From Flavobacteriales bacterium (GTDB lineage: Bacteria > Bacteroidota > Bacteroidia > Flavobacteriales_F > PHOS-HE28): DNA of 64,000 bases. Position numbers and translations under genes: made by a program. Below, one piece after another: positions 9,467-17,767 of this stretch. Position 1 is the first letter of the stretch. The number at the start of each line of letters is the position of its first letter. The stretch lies in assembly GCA_016700415.1 (NCBI GenBank), contig CP065018.1, positions 3,540,001 through 3,604,000 on the forward strand. The letters are read 5' to 3'. Under the pieces are notes generated by a model that was not told the DNA's origin, did no database searches, and saw only the letters and a program-made list of their open reading frames with translations.

Positions 9467-10747
9467 TCAATTCTGCAAGATCCTCCCGTTCCGCCAGCTT
9501 TCAACATTTCTGTACCAGGCGCTCTTCAGCCGCGGGTCGCGTTGGAGCACCAGGTCGTTGTCACTGAAGGGTTCGTCACGTCGCATGAAGTTGAACACGA
9601 GGCTCATCAGGTTCGTCTCATCGCCGTAAACCCAGGTCTCGCTGTTGGCGTTCTTGCGGATCGTGGTCGGCGTGCCGAAGATGATGTGTACCAGCCCGCG
9701 ATCGGTCTTCCAACCTTCCGCGTAGCTGGTGAAATGCCGGTTGGCGCTTTCAACACGCCCATAATAGCCTGCGATGGCCTCCCGTGCACGGTCACGGCTG
9801 CCGGCCGCGTCGGTCCAAAAGCGCTCCACTTCCTTGCGCGGGTCCGGGGAAGTGGCCAAGGCGTCCCATTCCTTTGAACTGGTGATGTAGCGCAGCGGTG
9901 CTACCATGTCCTGCGCGGTGCTGACGGTGGGATAGGCCTCGGTGGGCACGAAAACGGTATAGCCGGCCATGCTCGAGGTATCCGCTCTGAAGTGGTAGAA
10001 GCCGTTCGTTCCCACTGTGAAATTGAAAGTGCCGTCCGGCTGTACGCTGATCGTGAACGAACTTTCCGGCGGTGCGTCCAATGCCGGAGGGGCTACTTCG
10101 GCGAAGACCGGAGCGGGCAGCTTCGCCACTGGAGGGTAGTGGTCCACATGGAGCATTGCGCCGGCGTGGCTGTCGCTCTGCACCTTCAACGTGGTGCCCG
10201 GACGCACATGGTCATCGAACAGCGGGAGGTCATTGACACCTAGTGGCAGAAACTCCTGACCGCCACCCGGAGTTCCCCGGTCCACGCGGAGCATCACGGT
10301 GCTCTCCGCGTCCCGGTTCAGGTCGCGGGCGGTGATGCGCAGCACAAAGGAAGCATCCCCGACGTTCTTCAATTGCATGTTCCCGATCAGTTCCTTGTCC
10401 TCATTCGCCACCATGCTCTGGTCCTTCACGAAGGTGCTCGCACTGTCCAGCAGGTCGCGTGATCCCGGGGCGGGATAGGCCTCATAGCTCATCACAACAC
10501 GGGCGTGGTACGGGCCGCCGCCACCGGTGCCCTTGTAGAGCAGGTCCGCTGTGCGCAGCTTGAAGTAGATCACGGCATGGGCGGCGTCGGGCTGGTACAC
10601 GCGCGCCTCCAATCGGATCGCTGCGGCGCCCTTGCCGTAGAGATAGGCGAAATTGTCCCCGGCGGCCACGGGCACGTAGGATCTGCAGCCGGGCACACCT
10701 GCGATCACGATCACGGACAACAGCAGATGAAGAATGGTCTTTCTCAT
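9467..10747 (-). CDS. GWxTD-domain lipoprotein
   Basis: The protein has 426 residues with a lipoprotein signal (lipobox VPGC, Cys near residue 21), so it is probably anchored in the outer membrane or periplasm. The C-terminal third carries the GWxTD signature as AEGWKTDRGLVHIIFGTP, followed by a WVYGDE segment typical of the family. The central region looks like beta-rich extracytoplasmic domains. The family is widespread in Bacteroidota and has no settled biochemical role. The start overlaps the rmuC stop as ATGA, so the two genes form an operon. Confidence 0.85.
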   Translation of the reverse strand: MRKTILHLLLSVIVIAGVPGCRSYVPVAAGDNFAYLYGKGAAAIRLEARVYQPDAAHAVIYFKLRTADLLYKGTGGGGPYHARVVMSYEAYPAPGSRDLLDSASTFVKDQSMVANEDKELIGNMQLKNVGDASFVLRITARDLNRDAESTVMLRVDRGTPGGGQEFLPLGVNDLPLFDDHVRPGTTLKVQSDSHAGAMLHVDHYPPVAKLPAPVFAEVAPPALDAPPESSFTISVQPDGTFNFTVGTNGFYHFRADTSSMAGYTVFVPTEAYPTVSTAQDMVAPLRYITSSKEWDALATSPDPRKEVERFWTDAAGSRDRAREAIAGYYGRVESANRHFTSYAEGWKTDRGLVHIIFGTPTTIRKNANSETWVYGDETNLMSLVFNFMRRDEPFSDNDLVLQRDPRLKSAWYRNVESWRNGRILQN

Positions 10748-12063
10748 GCGTCGCGGCCTTCTTCCACCGAACGTTCGAGGAGTTTGGTGTGAATGCTCTT
10801 GTTGGTCTTCGCGCCTAATTCCTTCAGCATTTCCACTTGGCGGATGAGGTTCCCGTTCCCTTCGCTCAGTTTTCCCAATGCCTTTTCATAGCTGTCCTTG
10901 GCATCGTTCACATGCTTGCCGATGCGGCCTATGTCTTCTGTGAAGCCAACGAATTTTTCATACAGCGCGCCCGCTCTTTCCGCAATGGCCATGTGGTGCC
11001 GTGCCACGTTCTCGTTCTTCCAGAGGCCATGGATGGTGCGCAAGGTGGCCATGAGCGTGCCATGGGTCACCATCACCACTTGGCGGTCGTAGGCCTCTTG
11101 GAAGATCTCCGGACGCTCGCGCAAGGCCAAAAGGAATGCAGGCTCTATCGGCACGAACATCAGCACGAAATCCACGCTGGACAAGTCGTAGATCTTGGTG
11201 TAGTTCTTCTCGCCGAGGCCCTTTGCGTGGGCACGTATGCTTTCGGTATGTAGCTTAAGGAACTTGGCGCGTTGGGCATCGTCGGTGGCGGCGCAGTACT
11301 GCTCATAGTGGAGCAACGAGACCTTGGCATCGATGATGAGGTGCTTTTCCTCCGGGAGCATCACCACCGCGTCCGGGCGCAGGCGCGTGCCGTCGGGCAG
11401 CGTGGTGCTTTCCTGCATGCTGTATTCCTGACCCTTCACCAGGCCGGAGCTCTCCAAGACCTTGTCCAAGATCATCTCCCCCCAAGCCCCTTGGCTCTGG
11501 TGGTCGCCCTTCAATGCTTTGGTAAGGTTGTCCGCGTCCTGGCTTAAACGCTGGTTCTGTTCGACCAACTTGGCTACTTCACTCTTCAGCAGAAAGCGTT
11601 CCTTTCCCTCTTTGTCATAAGCGGTCCGCACCTGTTCCTGGAATTCCTTGATCCGTTCCTTGAAGGGGTCTAGCAGCAGTTTCAAGGTGCCTTCCTGGCG
11701 GTCGGTGAGCTGCTTACCCTTCTCTTCCATCAAGGTGTTAGCAATGTGCTTGAACTCCTTGGTCATGCGCTCGTTCAGCGATTCAAGCTCTGCCTTCTGC
11801 GTGCCCAGCTTCTCCTCCAGTCCTTCGTTACGCTGCCTTTCCGTGGCGAACGAACCGTTGATGGCGAGCAATTCCCGTTGCAGCTCCTGCATCCGTTGGT
11901 CCCGCTCCGCTAGTTGTCGGCCCAGATCCTGGCGATCGGCTTCGCGCGCATCCTGCACCAACTTCACGGCCTCAGCACCTTTGCCGCGAGACCAGAGCAC
12001 CACGGCAACCGCACCGAGAATGACCCCGGCCAAGAGTCCCAGTAAAAGGCTCGTCCAAACCAT
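10744..12063 (-). CDS. rmuC: DNA recombination protein RmuC homologue
   Basis: The 439 residues comprise one N-terminal membrane segment (about residues 3-25), a long coiled coil (about 40-190) and the RmuC nuclease-like core, including GAWGEMILDKVLESSGL, RPDAVVMLPEEKHLIIDAKVS and SVDFVLMFVPIEPAFL. RmuC limits DNA rearrangements at inverted repeats in E. coli, and the core resembles PD-(D/E)XK nucleases; the D-A-K of IIDAKVS fits that motif. It is the first gene of the pair with the GWxTD lipoprotein, overlapping it by 4 bp. No clear promoter was seen upstream. Confidence 0.92.
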   Translation of the reverse strand: MVWTSLLLGLLAGVILGAVAVVLWSRGKGAEAVKLVQDAREADRQDLGRQLAERDQRMQELQRELLAINGSFATERQRNEGLEEKLGTQKAELESLNERMTKEFKHIANTLMEEKGKQLTDRQEGTLKLLLDPFKERIKEFQEQVRTAYDKEGKERFLLKSEVAKLVEQNQRLSQDADNLTKALKGDHQSQGAWGEMILDKVLESSGLVKGQEYSMQESTTLPDGTRLRPDAVVMLPEEKHLIIDAKVSLLHYEQYCAATDDAQRAKFLKLHTESIRAHAKGLGEKNYTKIYDLSSVDFVLMFVPIEPAFLLALRERPEIFQEAYDRQVVMVTHGTLMATLRTIHGLWKNENVARHHMAIAERAGALYEKFVGFTEDIGRIGKHVNDAKDSYEKALGKLSEGNGNLIRQVEMLKELGAKTNKSIHTKLLERSVEEGRDA

Positions 12064-12109
12064 GCCGCTAAGGTAGGCGGGCTTTGAAGTCGGGAGTCGT
12101 ATAGTCTTG

Positions 12110-12137
12110 AGTCACCAGTCACCACTTACCGGTCACC
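12110..12137 (+). repeat. Degenerate heptamer tandem repeat
   Basis: Four head-to-tail 7-mers read AGTCACC, AGTCACC, ACTTACC, GGTCACC, then continue as GGTGATC. They lie in the gap between rmuC and the L,D-transpeptidase gene, beside a family A dispersed repeat. No coding function is apparent. Confidence 0.5.
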
Positions 12138-12164
12138 GGTGATCCGGCATCGGTCGATCCCTCT

Positions 12165-12185
12165 GCGCCTCCGCGTCTCTGCGGC
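12165..12185 (+). repeat. Dispersed GC-rich intergenic repeat, family A, copy 2
   Basis: The segment reads GCGCCTCCGCGTCTCTGCGG, differing from copy 1 (9430-9450) at one position. It lies 15 bp downstream of the L,D-transpeptidase stop. Confidence 0.55.
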
Positions 12186-12200
12186 TATACACATTGTGCC

Positions 12201-12839
12201 TTAATTGTCCAAAATCACCACCAGCGTCCCGATGAGCACTCTGTCGAAGAGCGCGATCACATCGCTGTTGCGCATGCGGATACACCCATGCGAACTCGGC
12301 GTACCTATGGATCCCTCGTCCGCAGTGCCATGGATGTAGATGCCACGCTCCATGCTGTCCACGCTTCCTCCTTCGTTCAAGCCGGGCTCCATGCCGTCCA
12401 GCCAGAGGATGCGCGAGGTGATCAGGTCATCATTGGCGGTGCTGTCCGTGGCGATCTTGCCCGTGTATTGCCGGCCCTTGAAGATGCCGAAGGACGGCAC
12501 GCCTTCACCGAATTTGCTCACCACGCGATGCAATCCCTCGGGCGTGCGGTTGCTGCTCTTCTGCGTGCCTAAGCCGTTCGTTGCGGTGGAGATCACGTAT
12601 TCCGCTTTCATCTGCCCCTCCACCACGAAGTACATGCGCTGGCTCTTCACGGAGACGTAAAGGACATAGCCTTCCGATGGTGCGGCCGGATAATGCACCT
12701 GCATCCATTCGATCAGAAGATCCGCCAACGGCTGCTTTTGCGCAGAAGGGACCAAGGCCAGATCATTTGCCTGTGCCATGGTGCCGACGGTGAAAGTGGC
12801 ACTACAAATACAGGCCAGCGCAAGGCGGGTGAGGCGCAT
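12201..12839 (-). CDS. L,D-transpeptidase (YkuD domain)
   Basis: This periplasmic enzyme is expected to form 3-3 peptidoglycan cross-links or attach proteins to the wall. The 212 residues start with a signal peptide (MRLTRLALACICSATF...GTMAQA). The YkuD catalytic motif is intact: IYIHGTADEGSIGTPSSHGCIRM, with catalytic Cys in SHGC and the upstream His in IHGT. The domain begins around LYVSVKSQRMYFVV. ATG at 12839 was chosen because it starts the signal peptide; an upstream in-frame extension to 12956 has none. Such short family members are also called murein L,D-transpeptidases. Confidence 0.88.
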   Translation of the reverse strand: MRLTRLALACICSATFTVGTMAQANDLALVPSAQKQPLADLLIEWMQVHYPAAPSEGYVLYVSVKSQRMYFVVEGQMKAEYVISTATNGLGTQKSSNRTPEGLHRVVSKFGEGVPSFGIFKGRQYTGKIATDSTANDDLITSRILWLDGMEPGLNEGGSVDSMERGIYIHGTADEGSIGTPSSHGCIRMRNSDVIALFDRVLIGTLVVILDN

Positions 12840-12968
12840 CAGCTTATCAACGGTTGGAGTTGCAAAAAAGTGCCATGTCAAAGTTGGCGTTGCGCAGCTG
12901 GCAGGCCATCTGGCCCCGGATCTTCTTTTCCACAATGCATCACGATCAGGTACCATCTCACTTCGATA

Positions 12969-12988
12969 AGGATGACTCCGGTCATCCT
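12969..12988 (-). terminator. Hairpin terminator after the Omp85 gene
   Basis: AGGATGAC and GTCATCCT form a perfect 8-bp stem with a 4-base loop, 8 bp beyond the Omp85 stop. Only a short T-rich tail (TTATC) follows, so strength is uncertain. Confidence 0.5.
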
Positions 12989-12995
12989 GTCAGAT

Positions 12996-14690
12996 CTAAA
13001 ACAAACTCGTGAACCCGAAGTGCACTTTTCCGCCCCTCAGTTCCACCGGGTTGTTGAACTGCTTCCCAAGGGCATAGCTCAGGGAAAAGATCCCCGCCTT
13101 GGTCTCGAAGCTGGTACCCACCCCGAAGCCCAACGGGGTGTCGGTGAGCAAGGACGTACGGCTTTGATCCTCCCACCAGCCTTGGTCCACGAACACGAAA
13201 AAGTTGCTGTTCTCCTCGAAGAGAAAACGGTATTCAGCAGTAGCGATCGCATACGAGGAGGCATAGATCCCGGCCTCGTCCACACCGCGTTGCGTTTTGA
13301 TGCCGCCGATCCGGTAGAGCTCATTGGAGTATAGCCGATCGTTCACCATGCTACCGCCCTGTCCCGCCAGCTTCACGGTGCTGCGCCTTCCTATGGGGAT
13401 GAACCAGCTGACCTTGCCGTTCAGCTCGTACTGGACACTGCGGTGGTCGGTGGCCGCGGTGTCGCTGAAGGTGGCGGTGGAACTGCGCTTGTTGCCTACC
13501 GAGCCCTCCAGGTCCACTCCGATACCCTTGCGGGGATTGAACCGGTAGTCATAGCGTTCGCGCAGTACGCCGATGCCGTAGGCCGTCAGCTTCACGTCCG
13601 CCAGGCCCGGTGTATAGAACAGTTGCTGGCCCAATCGCTGGCTGTTCTTGTTGTTCACGAACACACGCACCTTGTCGCCACGGCTCATCAGGTATTCGAT
13701 CGCTGCCCGGTAGGTCACTTCCAGAAAGGTGGTGTCCCGCTTGAAGAGCGTCAGGCCGAGGTCCGCGCCGAAGGGTGTGTTGAACGCGAACGGATAGTTG
13801 AAGCCCACCTTGAGGTTCTGTGTGCGGTCCTGCAGGCTGCGCCAGCTCAGGTCAATGGCTTCGCCGTGGTGCAGGGCATTGCGAAGTTTGAGGTCCAGGT
13901 CCCCGGTGAAATGGACCTTTCCTGTGATCGCGTCCTGCGCCACGCCCAAGATCCCGTTGAAGTTGCTTGCCCGTTTCGCGTCCAAGAAGAGGTAAAGCTT
14001 GGTCTGCTCCGGTGAAAAGAGCAGGTATGCAGGTTGCTTCCGGGCCACGAAGGGAAGTTCGCGCGTCCGAGTATCCAAGCCACGCACCAACGTTTCATTG
14101 TACGCATCGCCCGGACGGATGCCGAGATGTGACTGGAGATAGCGTGCGTTCACACGGGCGGTACCGCGTACCACCACGCTATCGATGGTAACGTACCGTC
14201 CACGGTCCAAGTGTACCGTGGCCGAGAGCCCCCCATCGCCTTCCCGAAGGCTGTCCAGACCCACAACCGCGAAGGGATATCCGTGATCCTCGCATTCCTT
14301 CAGCAAACCTTCGAACAATTTCGCCACTTGCCGTGGGGTGATCGGCCGGTCCTGATAAAAGCGCTCGCGGAAGCCGGTGGAGCTGGCGATCTCCTGGGGA
14401 ACGGATCCCGCCGTGAGCTGCGCCCAGCGGTACTGCGCGCCCAAGTGGAAATAGCACGTTGTCGTGTCCTTTCCCGCCACGCAACTGTCGCGTGATGCGG
14501 CGAGATAGCCTTCCGCGATCATCGCATTGCGAAGTTCGGTCGAGCGCTGGGGAACCTGGCCCACATCCAGCTTGAACGGGCCTCTCAACTTGCGGGGCAG
14601 CACCGTGTCCGCCCGCACGGAGAGCACATGCTGTTGCGCTTGGGCGGCCAGCGCGACAAAGAGAAATGGGATGACAAGGGTCCGCCACAT
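12996..14690 (-). CDS. Omp85-family outer membrane protein (BamA/TamA-like)
   Basis: The protein has about 564 residues with a signal peptide (WRTLVIPFLFVALAAQAQQ). POTRA-like modules cover roughly residues 30-230 (for example YVTIDSVVVRGTARVNARYLQSHLG), and a surface-antigen barrel of the Omp85 superfamily covers about 250-565, ending in an aromatic residue (HFGFTSLF) as outer-membrane barrels do. It is smaller than BamA, which has five POTRA domains, so it is better seen as a TamA-like or patatin-free Omp85 paralogue with a role in protein or lipid insertion. Its ATG overlaps the ung stop as TGATG. Confidence 0.82.
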   Translation of the reverse strand: MWRTLVIPFLFVALAAQAQQHVLSVRADTVLPRKLRGPFKLDVGQVPQRSTELRNAMIAEGYLAASRDSCVAGKDTTTCYFHLGAQYRWAQLTAGSVPQEIASSTGFRERFYQDRPITPRQVAKLFEGLLKECEDHGYPFAVVGLDSLREGDGGLSATVHLDRGRYVTIDSVVVRGTARVNARYLQSHLGIRPGDAYNETLVRGLDTRTRELPFVARKQPAYLLFSPEQTKLYLFLDAKRASNFNGILGVAQDAITGKVHFTGDLDLKLRNALHHGEAIDLSWRSLQDRTQNLKVGFNYPFAFNTPFGADLGLTLFKRDTTFLEVTYRAAIEYLMSRGDKVRVFVNNKNSQRLGQQLFYTPGLADVKLTAYGIGVLRERYDYRFNPRKGIGVDLEGSVGNKRSSTATFSDTAATDHRSVQYELNGKVSWFIPIGRRSTVKLAGQGGSMVNDRLYSNELYRIGGIKTQRGVDEAGIYASSYAIATAEYRFLFEENSNFFVFVDQGWWEDQSRTSLLTDTPLGFGVGTSFETKAGIFSLSYALGKQFNNPVELRGGKVHFGFTSLF

Positions 14691-15391
14691 CACAGGATCC
14701 AGGGGATCGGGCTTCCTCCCTGTGCGAGCAGGATCTCGTTCGCGGCACTGAAATGGCCGCAGCCCAAGAAGCCGCGAAACGCGGAAAGCGGGGAGGGGTG
14801 TGGCGCTTTCAGGATATAGTGCCGGTCGCTGTCGATCAACGCTTCTTTGGCCTGTGCGTGCCGCCCCCAGAGCAGGAAGATCAGCCCTGTGCGCTCCTTG
14901 GAAAGCGCGGATATGGCGGCATCGGTGAAGCGCTCCCAGCCGTGGCCATGGTGCGAGGCGGCCTCACCGGCGCGCACGGTGAGCGTGGCGTTGAGGAGCA
15001 ACACGCCGTTTTCGGCCCAGTGGCTGAGGTCCCCGCCGGAAGGGGTGAAGGGGCGGATGTCCCGCTGGATCTCCTTGAAGATATTCTGCAAGGAAGGGGG
15101 AGGGGGGATCCCGGCCGGCACGGAAAAGCTGAGCCCATGCGCCTGTCCGGGACCGTGGTAGGGGTCCTGGCCGAGGATCACCACGCGCACAGCGTCGAAC
15201 GGTGTGAGCTGGAAGGCGCGCAGGATATCCTTGCCGCGCGGATAAACAGCATGCGTTGCCCGTTCCTGCACCAGAAAACTCTTCAAGGCGGCGAAATACG
15301 GCGCGCTGAATTCCGTTAAGAGCTTGTCAGCCCATCCGGGATCGATGTCCGGGATCTGCGGGGCAGCAGGGGGAATAGCTCCGTTGTTCAT
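14690..15391 (-). CDS. ung: Uracil-DNA glycosylase, family 1
   Basis: This base-excision repair enzyme removes uracil from DNA. The 233 residues contain the family 1 motifs: GQDPYHGPGQAHGLSFSV (catalytic Asp and water-activating loop), GVLLLNATLTV, LLWGRHAQAK and HPSPLSA (DNA-intercalation and catalytic His loop). Length and motif spacing are standard. It is the first gene of a two-gene unit with the Omp85 protein downstream. Confidence 0.96.
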   Translation of the reverse strand: MNNGAIPPAAPQIPDIDPGWADKLLTEFSAPYFAALKSFLVQERATHAVYPRGKDILRAFQLTPFDAVRVVILGQDPYHGPGQAHGLSFSVPAGIPPPPSLQNIFKEIQRDIRPFTPSGGDLSHWAENGVLLLNATLTVRAGEAASHHGHGWERFTDAAISALSKERTGLIFLLWGRHAQAKEALIDSDRHYILKAPHPSPLSAFRGFLGCGHFSAANEILLAQGGSPIPWIL

Positions 15392-15456
15392 GGGTCCGGG
15401 AAGGATCCCTCCGGGGATCGTTGAAACTTTTTAGCCGTGGTCAAGGTAATAGGGGC

Positions 15457-15464
15457 TAATTTTG
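15457..15464 (+). promoter_or_regulatory. Bacteroidota -7 element upstream of the small lipoprotein gene
   Basis: TAATTTTG matches TAnnTTTG exactly and lies 27 bp before the ATG at 15492. No good TTTG -33 element is at the usual spacing. Confidence 0.5.
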
Positions 15465-15491
15465 GAAGGTAAATCCAGCATCTGAGCAACG

Positions 15492-15620
15492 ATGAAAAAG
15501 GTCTTCAAGGTATTCGCGATCGTGGCGGTGGCCAGCATGCTCTTCAGCGCATGCAAGTCCACGCACTCCTGTCCGGCGTACGGAAAGGTGGTGAAGCCCG
15601 TCCCCGAACGCGCCAGTTGA
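15492..15620 (+). CDS. 42-residue lipoprotein of unknown function
   Basis: The protein has a charged N-terminus (MKKVFKVF), a hydrophobic segment and the lipobox LFSAC near residue 21, leaving a mature peptide of about 22 residues that starts CKSTHSCPAYGK. It has its own -7 promoter element and a strong hairpin terminator 22 bp after the stop, so it is probably a monocistronic real gene. Tiny lipoproteins with a second Cys and a CPAYG-like motif are common in Bacteroidota; their function is unknown to me. Confidence 0.75.
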   Translation: MKKVFKVFAIVAVASMLFSACKSTHSCPAYGKVVKPVPERAS

Positions 15621-15642
15621 GCGAAGACCATCGCTCCCCTTG

Positions 15643-15666
15643 AAGCCCGGCCTTGGTTCCGGGCTT
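15643..15666. terminator. Rho-independent terminator between convergent genes
   Basis: AAGCCCGG and CCGGGCTT form a perfect 8-bp stem around an 8-base loop, followed by TCTCGTTT on the plus strand. It separates the small lipoprotein gene from the convergent OsmC gene. Confidence 0.75.
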
Positions 15667-15681
15667 TCTCGTTTACAGCGG

Positions 15682-16089
15682 TCAGTGATAGGTGAATGTG
15701 ACCTCCTGCACCAGTTCTTCGCGCAGGCTTAAGGCCACCGGGCAGGTGCGTGCGGCATGCTCCAAAATGCTACGCTGCTTGTCGTCCAATTCCTTTCCGT
15801 CCAGCTCGAAATGTACCTCGATGCGCTCCACCCGGCGCGGCCCCGAGGCCATGTGCTTCACCACGCGCGCCTGAAGCCCGTTCAATTGGATGCTTCTCGC
15901 CTCGGCCGCGATGCCCATCAAGGTCATCATGCAGCAGGCGAGCGACGTGCTCATCAGGTCCGTGGGCGAGAAAGCAGCGCCTTGGCCCATGTTGTCCACA
16001 GGCGCGTCGGTGATGATCTTTTCACCACTGCGCAGGTGAACGGCCTCTGTGCGCAGGCCACCTAAGTATTTGACGTGTGCGGTATCCAT
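15682..16089 (-). CDS. OsmC family protein
   Basis: The 135 residues have the OsmC/Ohr fold pattern: GEKIITDAPVDNMGQGAAFSPTDLMSTSLACCMMTLMG with the first conserved Cys pair, and ILEHAARTCPVALSL with the second Cys. OsmC proteins are thiol peroxidases acting on organic hydroperoxides. ATG at 16089 (MDTAHVKYLGG) gives the family N-terminus. The sequence just upstream belongs to the neighbouring mobile-element region, so the native promoter may have been altered by insertion. Confidence 0.85.
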   Translation of the reverse strand: MDTAHVKYLGGLRTEAVHLRSGEKIITDAPVDNMGQGAAFSPTDLMSTSLACCMMTLMGIAAEARSIQLNGLQARVVKHMASGPRRVERIEVHFELDGKELDDKQRSILEHAARTCPVALSLREELVQEVTFTYH

Positions 16090-16125
16090 GGTGCGAAGGA
16101 ACGACGTGTACCCTGAATTTTGGTC

Positions 16126-16468
16126 AGGGGAGATCGGCCGACCCCTCAAGGCATCACCACCAACCGCCCTGTGTACGGGGGTGTCGCCGCAGGGTCACTC
16201 GCAGAGGACCCTTTTATGTTTGCCGAAGTGAAGACGACGGAGTTCTCCGTTCAGTCCGATCCGGGTGGTTACATTGATGTTCATACATGATGTGCCGCCT
16301 CGGCGTGTAAGGCCATGGGACCCTAGGTGAGCACTCCGCTACACCGTGACGCAGGGAATGGCCTGCACGCTTGGCATCTTCAAGAGAAGGAACAGTACTT
16401 AAGGCCGAGCGATCGAGCCCGAATAAAGTAAAAGGAATTTCGATAGGGAGATGGGTGACATGTCGTGG
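16126..16468 (+). ncRNA. Candidate bridge-RNA/left-end leader of the IS110 element
   Basis: About 340 bases without a convincing gene lie directly before the IS110 transposase once the IS3 insertion is removed. Local hairpins are visible: 16126-16130 with 16142-16146, 16167-16171 with 16190-16194, 16191-16196 with 16207-16212 (followed by TTTT), and GCCG/CGGC at 16294-16304. IS110 elements of the IS621 type carry a structured guide (bridge) RNA in this position. The assignment rests on position and folding potential only; I could not identify the guide loops. Confidence 0.3.
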
Positions 16469-16494
16469 TGAGGTACTCCCCATTCACTGGACAC
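16469..16494 (+). repeat. Left terminal inverted repeat of the IS3-family element
   Basis: It starts with TG and shares GTACTCCCCA and ACTGGACA with the complement of 17706-17731, with a few mismatches in between. Confidence 0.85.
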
Positions 16495-16525
16495 GTTTCA
16501 GGCGTTTGTTAGTGTGAATTGGGGT

Positions 16526-17393
16526 TCAACAAGGTTTGGTGTCAGGGTACGGTTCCGGGTATCGGGCAGACCAAAGTAAAGGTGTGCCGGGGGTCAGTCC
16601 ATCCAGGTGCTGGTGTGGTCGTTGGTGGTTGTAATAGGCGAAGTACTCGGCCAGAAGGCTGCGCAGCTCATTCCCATCGGCGGGGCTATGGCGATAGACG
16701 CATTGCTGCTTCACGCTTCTCCAAAGTCGTTCGATGAACGCATTGTCCGTAGCCTGGCCCTTGCCATCCATGCTCACCTTGATGCCTTCCTGGTCAACGC
16801 CCCGGTAAAGAGGTCGCTGGTGTATTGGCTGCCTTGGTCGGTATTGAAGATCATTGGTGCAGGATATTGCAACAGCGCACCATGCAAAGCTTCCAGACAG
16901 AAGGAGGTGTCCAAGGTGTTGCTGATCGCCAAGAGAGCACGTAGCGGCTGTGCCAGTCCATCACGGCGGTGAGATACAGGAACCCTTTGCCCATGGCGAT
17001 GTAGGTGATGTCGGTGCTCCAAACATGCCCCGGAGCTTCAATCTGCACACCTCTCAACAAGTAGGGATAGACCCTATGCCCGTTGGCGGGTTTGCTCAGG
17101 TCAGGCTTGGGCGCAACGGCCTCCAAGCCCATTAGCCGAAGGAGCCTGCGCACCCGCTTTCGTTCACCCAATAGCCCTTTTCAAGCCTCAGAAAGTCGCG
17201 CATGCCGATCATCCATGGAAGCAATGCTTGGTGTACTCTTCATCCATCAAACGCATCAATTCCAAGTTCAACGCGCTTTCTCCTTTGGGCTGATAGTAAA
17301 GCTGCTGCGTGCAAGGTCCAGCGCCTGGCAGCGCTCCATGATGCTGCCTTCCTGCACGGTGGCAATGGCATGCCGCTTTTGTGCCACGCTCAT
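16526..17393 (-). pseudogene. IS3-family transposase orfB, DDE integrase, multiply frameshifted
   Basis: Pieces in different frames together give a full orfB. It starts MSVAQKRHAIATVQEG at 17393, then continues through YYQPKGESALNLELMRLMDEE, KRVRRLLRLMGLEAVAPKPD, TDITYIAMGKGFLYLTAVMD (first Asp), SNTLDTSFCLEAL, MIFNTDQGSQYTS (second Asp) and ATDNAFIERLWRSVKQQ (Glu). Breaks lie near 17302, 17210, 17165, 16928 and 16795. All three acidic catalytic residues survive, so the decay is by indels and not by active-site loss. Confidence 0.88.
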
Positions 17394-17676
17394 CGGACTG
17401 TTTTTTTAGCAGGTCGTTCTCCATTTTCAACCTGCCGATCTCGGCGAACAACTTTTCGGGGTCGTGACCACCTGGCATGGCGGAGGACGCCGTCGGGGTC
17501 CCTTCAAAGACCCCAGCGGCGTTCTCCGCCAACTGCTTCTTCCATTGGCCGATCTGTGCTGGTGCGATCTCAAAGCGCATCGCCAGCTCTGCCATCGTAT
17601 GGTTCTCCTTCACGGCCTCAAGCGCAACTTGAGCCTTGAACGCGGGAGTGAACTTCCTTCTGCTTTTTCGGGTCAT
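17209..17676 (-). pseudogene. IS3-family transposase orfA (helix-turn-helix) with out-of-frame tail
   Basis: The first about 92 residues are a standard IS3 orfA: MTRKSRRKFTPAFKAQVALE, a helix-turn-helix (TMAELAMRFEIAPAQIGQWK) and a leucine-rich coiled coil (LFAEIGRLKMENDLLKKQ). A run of seven A residues near 17402-17408 lies where IS3 elements use -1 programmed frameshifting to fuse orfA and orfB. The remaining residues to the stop at 17209 are out-of-frame orfB sequence, readable only because of a deletion. Confidence 0.8.
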
Positions 17677-17705
17677 CCTTGGACAAGTTTAGCCACCTTA
17701 GCTAC

Positions 17706-17731
17706 CTGTCCAGTTTTTGGGGAGTACTACA
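17706..17731 (-). repeat. Right terminal inverted repeat of the IS3-family element
   Basis: It is the inverted partner of 16469-16494 and ends in CA, followed by the TGG duplicate at 17732-17734. Confidence 0.85.
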
Positions 17732-17767
17732 TGGATCCGTTCGATCACAGTTCAAACCCCCAACACG

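Larger units (their letters stand above)
16469..17731 (-). mobile_element. IS3-family insertion sequence, complete ends, dead transposase
   Basis: The element is 1,263 bp. Imperfect terminal inverted repeats begin TGAGGTACTCCCCA (left) and TGTAGTACTCCCCA (right, complement) and both continue into ACTGGACA. It is flanked by the direct repeat TGG (16466-16468 and 17732-17734), the 3-bp target duplication expected for IS3. The two-frame orfA/orfB layout and DDE motifs confirm the family. The coding region has at least five frameshifts, so it cannot transpose by itself. Confidence 0.88.

Noticed and set aside
16214..16483. 89-codon minus-strand frame in the IS110 leader
   Set aside because: No start context or homology and it crosses the IS3 boundary, so it did not exist before that insertion.
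17398..17412. Run of seven A residues in orfA as a pseudogene break
   Set aside because: This is where IS3 elements normally use programmed -1 frameshifting, so it was not counted among the damaging indels.
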